The notes beneath the pieces were generated by a model. It saw nothing but the letters and a program-made list of their open reading frames with translations, was not told the DNA's origin and made no database searches. Shown here piece by piece: positions 1 to 5,521 of a stretch of DNA of 8,431 bases. The stretch covers positions 1 to 8,431 of the forward strand of contig CAYYJM010000268.1 of NCBI GenBank assembly GCA_964471755.1, given 5' to 3'. The position numbers and the translations under genes were made by a program. Within the stretch, counting starts at the first letter, position 1; each line of letters opens with the position of its first letter. The stretch is from CAYYJM01 sp964471755 (GTDB lineage: Bacteria > Planctomycetota > Planctomycetia > Gemmatales > Gemmataceae).

Positions 1-48
1 TCTAACAACCACCTGCAGCCGTTTCATCTCCCCTTAAGTTACAGGCAT
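1..48. mobile_element. Foreign sequence interrupting the kinase gene; possible end of an insertion element
   Basis: The kinase reading frame (minus strand) matches its family up to Gly-Leu-Ala-His-Ala (near position 51). It then reads three unrelated codons and stops at TAA (41-39). Intact kinases continue here into the catalytic loop. The unrelated DNA therefore begins at about 47-50 and runs off the window edge. Read on the minus strand away from the kinase it starts TGCCTGTAACTTAAGGGGAG, followed at once by an ATG (27-25). A short terminal repeat followed closely by a transposase start would look like this. Only one end is visible, so no inverted repeat, target duplication or transposase can be shown. 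I cannot name an IS family. A deletion or rearrangement breakpoint is an equally simple alternative. Confidence 0.3.
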
Positions 49-845
49 TGGGCGTGAGCCAGGCCGTCGGCCAGACGTGCGCCGAGCCAGAGAATCGCCT
101 CGGTGTAGCTGAGTTGCTCCAGTCGGTGCAGGCTGACCAGGTTGGCGGGGATCGGCACCACGACTGGCCCCGTCTTGCTTGACGTGGTCGTGGACGACGA
201 CGGCGAGATGGGCTCGGCCATCGCGGAGCGGCACGATTCGAGCGAGCGAACGGTCTGGCTGCGGCGGTTCTGCAAGGTGCTGACCAGATCCTTGCCCGAG
301 CGCGGAATTCGGTGCTGGCCCGTGGCGGTCGATTGCTCCTGGATCGTGTGTAGCACGTCGGCCAGCGTCGCCGAGCCGAAGTACGGCATGCAGACTGCCT
401 GGAGTGGCCCGGCCTGGTGGAACGAGTAGATCGGCACGATGTGCGTGTGCTGCAACTGGGCCAGTCGCTGCGACTCCGCGACGCTCTCGGCGGACACCTT
501 GAGTGCCACCAGGCGGTTGGCCAGTTCTGGCTGCTGGGCCAGGTAGACTCGCCCGAAGGCTCCCTGGCCCAGTTTCGCCAGGAGATGAAAGCCGAGAAAG
601 GTGCTGCCGACCTCGGGCATCGCCGACCGGCTCAGGGTGAGTCGTGAGGCCAGGTTCGAGTTGAGCGACGCCAGGCCGAGAGAGGCGGCCTCCTCGGATA
701 GGAGTGGGCCGCTCGCTGGCTGAAGGGCTCCGCCCGAGGGAACGCCGCGAGCGTCGAGAAGGGAATTGCCCCAGCTATCGAGGTCGCTGCCGGGAGGCGC
801 GAGCCTGTCGATCAGCGCGAGCGATTCCTCGGAGGATGTACTCAT
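39..845 (-). pseudogene. Ser/Thr protein kinase, N-terminal fragment truncated before the catalytic loop
   Basis: The fragment has 268 residues from ATG at 845-843; an in-frame GTG at 854 is possible but leaves no room for a ribosome site. Residues 1-80 are a non-conserved N-terminus. The kinase N-lobe follows: Gly-rich loop GQGAFGRV (93-100), VALK with the ATP-anchoring Lys116, a probable helix-C Glu124, and HTHIVPIY (133-140). Residues about 168-245 are a Ser/Thr/Arg-rich insert of the sort common between the lobes in Gemmata-type kinases. The last family-like stretch is LADGLAHA (258-265). The next residues should be the HRD catalytic loop, then DFG and APE; all are absent because TAA follows within three codons. 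As read, the product could bind ATP at most and could not transfer phosphate. The frame up to the break is clean, so the loss looks recent. It is transcribed divergently from the HEAT-like gene. The kinase assignment is firm; loss of function is inferred from the missing half. Confidence 0.85.
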
Positions 846-935
846 GATCCGCACCGCCTGGCTTCACTGGGTGCCGACCAGGCGAGGGGAAAGTCGGCCG
901 GGAGCCCGTCGTTGTCGTCGAGCCGTCCCTGGCGG

Positions 936-951
936 CGCTGGGAACCCAGCG
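936..951. other. Short perfect hairpin (7-bp arms) in the kinase leader
   Basis: CGCTGGG and CCCAGCG are complementary arms separated by only AA. In RNA the innermost pair would open to give a four-base loop. If the candidate kinase promoter at 960-988 is right, this hairpin lies at the very 5' end of the kinase transcript. It could equally be a protein-binding dyad in the DNA. It has no T-tract, so it is not a typical terminator. Confidence 0.3.
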
Positions 952-959
952 TCGCATCA

Positions 960-988
960 ACCCTAGGTGACAAACTCGTCCGTGTCAA
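960..988 (-). promoter_or_regulatory. Candidate promoter for the truncated kinase gene
   Basis: On the minus strand a perfect TTGACA (988-983) is followed after 17 bp by TAGGGT (965-960). The -35 is ideal and the spacing is ideal, but the -10 matches the consensus at only three of six positions. It points toward the kinase, with a leader of roughly 110 bases. The -35 overlaps one of the TGTCA half-sites described separately. Housekeeping-type promoters in planctomycetes are not well conserved, so this is a pattern match only. Confidence 0.35.
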
Positions 989-1000
989 ATGGGTGTCACG
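967..1000. promoter_or_regulatory. Cluster of TGTCA/TGACA half-sites, possible operator
   Basis: Within 34 bp of the kinase/HEAT divergent region there are GTGACA (967-972), GTGTCA (982-987) and GTGTCA (993-998). The last two are direct repeats 11 bp apart, about one helical turn. The first and second form an inverted pair. A wider inverted repeat CTCGT/ACGAG brackets the direct repeats. The arrangement is what a regulator binding on one face of the helix would use, and one half-site coincides with the candidate kinase -35 box. No regulator is identified. Confidence 0.35.
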
Positions 1001-1040
1001 AGCGGATGAGGCAGGGCGAATCGCATAAATGATGCTGGAT

Positions 1041-1070
1041 TTGTGATGGAGCGGTTCCCAGAATTGTACT
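1041..1070 (+). promoter_or_regulatory. Candidate promoter for the HEAT-like/propeller operon
   Basis: TTGTGA (1041-1046) and TGTACT (1065-1070) are separated by 18 bp. Each matches the sigma-70 consensus at four of six positions. The site is oriented toward the gene starting at 1127 and would give a leader of about 50 bases. This is the best candidate in the short region, but its score is moderate. Confidence 0.3.
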
Positions 1071-1076
1071 TCGGAC

Positions 1077-1099
1077 GACCGGGCCGATCGGGCCGGGTC
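1077..1099 (+). other. Leader hairpin upstream of the HEAT-like gene
   Basis: The arms 1077-1085 (GACCGGGCC) and 1091-1099 (GGCCGGGTC) pair at eight of nine positions around a five-base loop, GATCG. The hairpin lies between the candidate -10 and the ribosome site AGGAG (1115-1119). It would form part of the 5' leader and does not mask the ribosome site. Confidence 0.3.
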
Positions 1100-1126
1100 G
1101 AGCAACGCTGGTGCAGGAGCCTGTCG

Positions 1127-2398
1127 ATGCGAGGACGCTCAAACGCAATCCATACCCTGGCCCTGATACTTCTTCTGGGCGGCAGCCATGCCCTGGCCGC
1201 CACGCCTCAGGAGTTAATCGAGCGCATCAAGGCCGTCGGGACGGAAGGGAAGGGGAACACCGCAGCCGCCGGAGCCTGGCGTGAGTTGGTCGCGATCGGA
1301 CCGCCGGCGGTGATTCCCATTCTGAAGGAATTCGACGACCGCCGACTCGTCGTGGTCAACTGGCTGCGTCCGGCGGTGGACGCCATTGCCGAGCGAGCGG
1401 CCATCGACGGGCGTCCGCTGCCCATCGAGGAGTTGGTCGCCTTTCTGACCGAGCGAGCCAACCCGCCACTGGGTCGAGCCCTGGCCTACGAGCTGCTCTG
1501 CCAGGCCGATCCCTCCACGCCGCAGCGCTGGTTGCCGCGGTTTCTCGATGATCCGTCCCCGGACCTGCGCCGCGCCGGCGTCGCCGCTGCCCTGATCGAG
1601 GCCGGGAAGCGGCTCGAAGGAGCGAGCCAGGGCCCGTACCTGCTGGCCGGGCTGGCCGTCGGTACTGTCGTCGCCCTGTCACCGAAAGCCGCCTTCCTGC
1701 CGGGACCACAGCAGACCGCCATCCTCGGCCTGTACGAGCAGACCCTGGCCGCCGCCGGTGATCCGGACCAGGTCGATGACTGCGCCGCGAAACTACGCTC
1801 CCTGGGCCGAGAAATCGACCTCGCGAAGAAGTTCGGCTTCGTCCGCGAGTGGGCCCTCGTCGCTCCGTTTGATAACTCCCGGATGGCCGGCTTCAACGTC
1901 GCTTACCCGCCGGAGAAGGGCGTCGATCTGTCGGCGACCTACACGGCGAAGGCGAGCAAGAAGGCCACCTGGGGCGGCTATCGCACGACGAGCAATCGCG
2001 GCGTCGTCGATCTCAACGACGCGCTAGGCCGCGAGAAGGGGGCCGTCGGCTACGCCTTCGCGATGATCGATTCGCCGACCGAGCGACCGATCGAGATCCG
2101 TGCGGGCAGCTACAACGCCATCAAGATCTGGCTCAACGGCAAGGAGGTCCTCTCTCACGAGGAGTACCACCACGGCATGAGCGTCGATCAGTTCGTCAAC
2201 CGGGCGACGCTCCGGGCGGGCAAGAACGAACTGCTGGTCAAGGTCTGTCAGAATGAGCAGACCGAGAACTGGGCCCAGAGCTGGACGTTCCAGTTGCGAC
2301 TGTGCGATGCGGCCGGAGCGGCGGTGCCGTTCACGGTCGTCACGCCGAAGGTGCCGCCGCTCGGCCAGAAGAACCCGAACACTCCCAGGGACCGCTGA
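1127..2398 (+). CDS. Secreted protein: alpha-helical HEAT-like region plus C-terminal beta-sandwich
   Basis: The product has 423 residues. I chose ATG 1127 because AGGAG (1115-1119) sits 7 bp upstream and the protein then opens with a clean signal peptide: charged MRGR, a hydrophobic core (residues 8-19), and a signal peptidase I site near ALA|A (22-24). The frame is open further upstream to 1043 but adds an Arg-rich, uncharacteristic leader. Residues about 27-235 are helical, with HEAT-like pieces such as AWRELVAIGPPAVIPIL (from residue 50) and DDPSPDLRRAGVAAAL (from residue 141). Residues about 241-410 begin EWALVAPFDN and look beta-rich (IRAGSYNAIKIWLNGKEV, GKNELLVKVCQNE, WTFQLRLCDAAG). 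This resembles the jelly-roll, carbohydrate-binding-like modules attached to many planctomycete secreted proteins. No catalytic motif is visible. It is probably a scaffold or binding protein in the periplasm or outside the cell. It lies 17 bp from the propeller gene, so the two are probably co-transcribed. The domain reading is by eye; the function is unknown. Confidence 0.8.
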   Translation: MRGRSNAIHTLALILLLGGSHALAATPQELIERIKAVGTEGKGNTAAAGAWRELVAIGPPAVIPILKEFDDRRLVVVNWLRPAVDAIAERAAIDGRPLPIEELVAFLTERANPPLGRALAYELLCQADPSTPQRWLPRFLDDPSPDLRRAGVAAALIEAGKRLEGASQGPYLLAGLAVGTVVALSPKAAFLPGPQQTAILGLYEQTLAAAGDPDQVDDCAAKLRSLGREIDLAKKFGFVREWALVAPFDNSRMAGFNVAYPPEKGVDLSATYTAKASKKATWGGYRTTSNRGVVDLNDALGREKGAVGYAFAMIDSPTERPIEIRAGSYNAIKIWLNGKEVLSHEEYHHGMSVDQFVNRATLRAGKNELLVKVCQNEQTENWAQSWTFQLRLCDAAGAAVPFTVVTPKVPPLGQKNPNTPRDR

Positions 2399-2415
2399 AC
2401 GGAGGCACTCCCAGC

Positions 2416-3609
2416 ATGCGATCGCTTTTTCTCGTGATGATCCTCGCGGCTCCGTTCGCTCTCGGAGCGGACTGGACCGGCTTCCGTGGCAGCGAGGGGC
2501 TGAGTACCTCGCCGGAGCGCAATCTACCGACGGAGTGGAGCGCGAAGGCCGGCCTCAAATGGAAGGTCGATCTGCCCGGTCGCGGCCTGTCCAATCCGGT
2601 CATCGCTGCGGGGCGTGTCTACGTCACCGCCTGCACCGGCTATCGGCAGCGTCGGCTGCACGTCCTCTGTTTCGAGCAGGCGACCGGCAAGAAGTTCTGG
2701 GAACGCCAGTTCACCGCGACGGGCTCGACCGCCTGCCATCCGATGACGAACATGGCCGCTCCGACGCCGGTGACCGACGGCCAGACCGTCTACGCCCTGT
2801 TCGCGACTGCCGATGTCGTCGCTCTGGATCGCGATGGCAATCTGCTCTGGTGTCGCTCCCTTGTCAGCGATTATCCGACCGTGGCGAACCAGGTCGGCAT
2901 GGCCTCCTCGCCGGTGCTGGCTGGCGGCCTGCTGATTGTGCCGATGGAGAACGTCGGCGACTCGTTCCTGGCCGGCCTCGACCGGAAGACGGGCGCGAAT
3001 GTCTGGAAGGTCGAACGGTCGCGCGACATCAACTTCGTGACGCCGCTGGTGACGAAGATCGCCGGCCGGGAGGCGGTCGTCTTTCACGGCTCCGGCGACG
3101 TGACGGCCTACGAGCCGACGACCGGCAAGCAGCTCTGGACCTTCCCGGCCGAGAATGCCTCGACGATTCCCTCGGTGACGGCGGGAGATGGGATGCTCTT
3201 CGTGCCAGGGGGGCAGTTCCTGGCCATGAAAACGAGCCAGCCGATGGAGACGCCTGCGGTCGTCTGGCGTTCGGCGCGGATGTCGCTCGGCTACACGTCG
3301 CCGGTCCACCACGACGGCAAGGTCTACGGCGTCACGCGGGTGGGGATCGTTTGTCTGAGCGCGGCCACGGGTGAACGAATCTGGCAGCAACGGCTCGAAG
3401 GGCCGTTCGCCGGCTCACCGGTCGTCGCCGACGGCAAGCTCTACGTCGTCAACCAGGCGGGCACGACGACGGTTCTGGACATTCGCGGTGAGAAGCCGAA
3501 GATCCTGGCGACAAACGACCTGTCCGACAAGATCCTGGCGACGCCGGCGATCGCGGACGGCAACGTCTATCTGCGGTCGGACACGACCCTGTACTGCATC
3601 GGGAAGTAG
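2416..3609 (+). CDS. Secreted PQQ-like beta-propeller repeat protein (BamB/WD40-like)
   Basis: The product has 397 residues from ATG 2416, with GGAGG (2401-2405) as ribosome site 10 bp upstream. A longer frame from 2302 would overlap the previous gene and lose the signal peptide. Residues 1-17 are a signal peptide (MRSLFLVMILAAPFALG). The mature start DWTGFRG (19-25) is typical of planctomycete propellers in this group. Blade-closing tryptophan motifs recur: GLKWKVDLPG (Trp49), TGKKFWERQF (Trp95), DGNLLWCRSL (Trp145), TGANVWKVE (Trp197), TGKQLWTFPA (Trp241) and TGERIWQQRL (Trp323). They alternate with strands of the type SPVxxxGxxYV, giving seven or eight blades. The length and the lack of an extended dehydrogenase region argue against a PQQ-dependent enzyme; such proteins more often bind other proteins or are of unknown role. 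The gene ends at TAG 3607-3609 and is the last gene of its unit, facing the zinc-ribbon gene. The family call is firm; the substrate or partner is unknown. Confidence 0.88.
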   Translation: MRSLFLVMILAAPFALGADWTGFRGSEGLSTSPERNLPTEWSAKAGLKWKVDLPGRGLSNPVIAAGRVYVTACTGYRQRRLHVLCFEQATGKKFWERQFTATGSTACHPMTNMAAPTPVTDGQTVYALFATADVVALDRDGNLLWCRSLVSDYPTVANQVGMASSPVLAGGLLIVPMENVGDSFLAGLDRKTGANVWKVERSRDINFVTPLVTKIAGREAVVFHGSGDVTAYEPTTGKQLWTFPAENASTIPSVTAGDGMLFVPGGQFLAMKTSQPMETPAVVWRSARMSLGYTSPVHHDGKVYGVTRVGIVCLSAATGERIWQQRLEGPFAGSPVVADGKLYVVNQAGTTTVLDIRGEKPKILATNDLSDKILATPAIADGNVYLRSDTTLYCIGK

Positions 3610-3669
3610 AGTGGAGGGACTCGAGCCCGCAGCGCCAGCACGGAACTGATTTTCCCATGCTGACACTGC

Positions 3670-3682
3670 GGGCCTTCGGCCC
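3670..3682. terminator. Short GC-rich hairpin between convergent genes, possible bidirectional terminator
   Basis: GGGCC and GGCCC are perfect arms around a TTC loop, lying in the 78-bp gap between the convergent stops. It starts 6 bp beyond the stop of the minus-strand gene and 60 bp beyond the propeller stop. It is followed on the plus strand only by TTCGTT, so it lacks a real T-tract. Its position fits a shared terminator, but the stem is only 5 bp. Confidence 0.35.
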
Positions 3683-3687
3683 TTCGT

Positions 3688-5412
3688 TCAGTTACCCGGA
3701 ACCGGCGGCACCTCCTGCGGCGACTCGCGGATCAATTCCGGCTTTCGACTCGAAGTCACTGGCGGCTTCGGCGGCGTCGAGCTGCTTTCCTTGATCCGGG
3801 CGGCGATCGCCTTGACATCGACTGGCACGCTGGCCGCGAGTGTGGCGTTGCTCCCCTCCTGAGCGACCGTCAGCCCCTTGAGATGCTCCAGCAGCAGGGG
3901 AGGAATGTCCTTCGTGAGCGGCGGATTCTGGGCAACCTGAGCCTTGAGTTTTTCCAGAGCCGTCTTCACCTGGCCGGCGTTGGCGTCGGTGCCGAAACCG
4001 CCCGTCACGGTCAACTGGACGGTTGTGCCCTCGACGTTGCCGTTCAGTTGCAGGTTCGTCAACTCGCCCAGGGCCTTGAACTCCTCGGGGATGAGCCCCT
4101 TGAGTGCAGCCAGGTGAGCCGCCGGCGGGAAGGTGCCAAGCGAGACGAGCGGCTGCTCCGCCTGGGCCAGCAGCGGTGTCAGCGGTCCTTCCGCAGGCGG
4201 CCGCATGCCCTGATCGATCGCCTTGCGCACGGCGTTCGGCGTGCCGATGACGACGGTCATGTCACCATCGAAGTGGAACGCTACCGGGCCGCGCGTGTGG
4301 ATCGGCTTGCCATTGTGGTCGGCGGTAACGACGCCCTGAAGCTCGGGCCATTGCAGGATCTTCTGCGCATCCAGCGGTTTGGTCGTGGTGATGATCGCGT
4401 AGACATCCGGCGGAGAGTTCGGCCCGCCGGCTCCGGCCGACCGCGCGGCAGCGATGGCCTGTTCCACGGACGGAACCACGACGGTCACACGCTCGATGTC
4501 ATTGCGGGTCAGGCCGAGCTTGCCCTCGCCGAAGGCCAGGGCGTACTGACCATCGGGTGGCAACTGGGCCAGCAGTTCCTTGCCGAGATCGGTGGCGAGC
4601 AGGTCCGCGACGCGCAGCGTGGCGAACGCCTCGGCGTTGGCCGGCACGAGGGTGAACGCACTGGGCAGGGTCGGCATCGGTGGTATCACCACCTGCTGGC
4701 CAGGGCCAGTGGGGATCGGCTTGTTCGGCTTGTTGTCACCCAGGAGGCCGAAGTAGTCGAAGTACCACGCCGCCGCTCCGCCGCCGCCCAGCAGGAGGAC
4801 CAGGAGGACCAGGAGCGGTGCCAGCGAGCCGCCCTTCTTCTTGCCCTTCTTGGCCTTGCCCTTCTTTGGCTGCTCCTCTTCCTCGTCGCGGTCGTCCTCG
4901 TCGTCCGCATCATCGCGGCTCGAGGTGTCGTCCTGGTCCTGATCCTCGTCGTCCTGGTCCTGATCCTCGTCGTCCTCCTCCTGCCGAGCGGCCGCTTTCT
5001 TCTGGGCCGCCTTCTGTTCGAGACGCTTCGACAGGGGCAGATCGTCGTCAGCATCCATCTCGTCGTCGTCGGGCGGCGGCGCGGGCTTCTTGACCGGAGC
5101 GGACGGCTCGGCCTTCCGCGTCGGAGCGGCACCGCCCGGAGTGGGAACGCGGAGCGCCTCGCCGCACTGGGGACACTTGAGGGTCTTGCCGGCGTGTTCG
5201 GCCTTGACCTGGAGCTTCTTACCGCACTTGCAGGCAAACGCGATCCCGCCCCCGGCCGGTGCGGCCGGGGTCTTCGACGCTGCTGGAGCCGGCTTGTCAT
5301 CGCCGCCAGCCACCAGGCCCGCGCCGCAGGCTGGACACTTGAAACGCTTGCCTCGATGCTCATCGGGCACGCGCATCTGCTTACCACAGTCGCATTTCAC
5401 AACCAGGGGCAT
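3688..5412 (-). CDS. Membrane-anchored double zinc-ribbon protein with acidic tract and extracytoplasmic domain (paralogue B, no DUF1559)
   Basis: The product has 574 residues. Start ATG 5412 is supported by GGGGAGGA 8 bp upstream and by matching the paralogue's N-terminus (MPLVVKCDCGK vs MPVAVKCDCGK). Two zinc ribbons each have C-x-C, 16 residues, then C-x-x-C: Cys7/9/26/29 and Cys61/63/80/83, with a conserved EH-x-GK between. Residues 115-180 are intensely acidic (35 of 66 are Asp/Glu). A Lys-rich patch follows (183-193), then one membrane segment (about 197-218). By the positive-inside rule the ribbons and acidic tract are cytoplasmic. Residues about 253-542 are an extracytoplasmic domain shared with the neighbour, opening LVPANAEAFATLRVADLLATD and containing VVIGTPNAVRKAIDQ. 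The C-terminal 30 residues are Pro/Ser/Lys-rich. It lies 109 bp downstream of its paralogue. The ribbons suggest binding of nucleic acid or protein; no catalytic site is seen and the function is unknown. Confidence 0.85.
   Translation of the reverse strand: MPLVVKCDCGKQMRVPDEHRGKRFKCPACGAGLVAGGDDKPAPAASKTPAAPAGGGIAFACKCGKKLQVKAEHAGKTLKCPQCGEALRVPTPGGAAPTRKAEPSAPVKKPAPPPDDDEMDADDDLPLSKRLEQKAAQKKAAARQEEDDEDQDQDDEDQDQDDTSSRDDADDEDDRDEEEEQPKKGKAKKGKKKGGSLAPLLVLLVLLLGGGGAAAWYFDYFGLLGDNKPNKPIPTGPGQQVVIPPMPTLPSAFTLVPANAEAFATLRVADLLATDLGKELLAQLPPDGQYALAFGEGKLGLTRNDIERVTVVVPSVEQAIAAARSAGAGGPNSPPDVYAIITTTKPLDAQKILQWPELQGVVTADHNGKPIHTRGPVAFHFDGDMTVVIGTPNAVRKAIDQGMRPPAEGPLTPLLAQAEQPLVSLGTFPPAAHLAALKGLIPEEFKALGELTNLQLNGNVEGTTVQLTVTGGFGTDANAGQVKTALEKLKAQVAQNPPLTKDIPPLLLEHLKGLTVAQEGSNATLAASVPVDVKAIAARIKESSSTPPKPPVTSSRKPELIRESPQEVPPVPGN
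4930..4971 (-). repeat. Two exact tandem copies of a 21-bp unit within the acidic tract
   Basis: Positions 4930-4950 and 4951-4971 are identical. On the minus strand they encode tandem copies of a seven-residue acidic unit, giving DEDQDQD-type repeats around residues 148-161 of the zinc-ribbon protein. The exact DNA identity, including third codon positions, points to a recent slippage duplication rather than selection on the protein alone. It keeps the frame. The paralogue upstream has an acidic tract but not this repeat. Confidence 0.8.
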
Positions 5413-5444
5413 GGTCTGTCCTCCCCGTCAATCTTCATGTTGGT

Positions 5445-5470
5445 GGGCGTCACGTCGATCGCGAACGCCC
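5445..5470. other. Inverted repeat in the 109-bp gap between the paralogues
   Basis: GGGCGT (5445-5450) and ACGCCC (5465-5470) form 6-bp arms, with an inner TCG/CGA pairing around ATCG. The repeat sits between the stop of the upstream paralogue (5522) and the start of the downstream one (5412). It has no T-tract on either side. It could be an intercistronic stabilising hairpin or a dyad for a DNA-binding protein, since it directly adjoins the TTGACA noted separately. Confidence 0.3.
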
Positions 5471-5471
5471 G

Positions 5472-5477
5472 TGTCAA
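5472..5477 (-). promoter_or_regulatory. Possible -35 box for independent transcription of paralogue B
   Basis: On the minus strand TTGACA (5477-5472) is a perfect -35 hexamer 60 bp upstream of ATG 5412. The hexamer 17 bp downstream is CGTGAC, which is a poor -10. The gene could have its own promoter or simply be read through from the upstream paralogue; the sequence does not decide. Confidence 0.22.
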
Positions 5478-5521
5478 GCTACGCACCAGGTGGATAATCG
5501 GACAAGTGGACTCCGGTTCGC

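Noticed and set aside
1043..1126. Upstream start for the HEAT-like protein
   Set aside because: It would place 28 Arg-rich residues before a good signal peptide. AGGAG at 1115-1119 supports ATG 1127.
2253..3374. 373-codon plus-strand frame overlapping both secreted-protein genes
   Set aside because: It spans a gene boundary in another frame, is very Arg-rich, and conflicts with two well-supported signal-peptide proteins.
2524..3390. 288-codon minus-strand frame
   Set aside because: It is antisense to the beta-propeller gene. Its Arg/His-rich composition is typical of GC-rich shadow frames.
2416..3609. PQQ-dependent dehydrogenase
   Set aside because: At 397 residues it is much shorter than those enzymes and lacks their catalytic regions. 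Only the propeller repeats are present.
4900..4980. Possible CRISPR-like or minisatellite array
   Set aside because: There are only two 21-bp tandem units with no spacers, and they lie inside a coding acidic tract.
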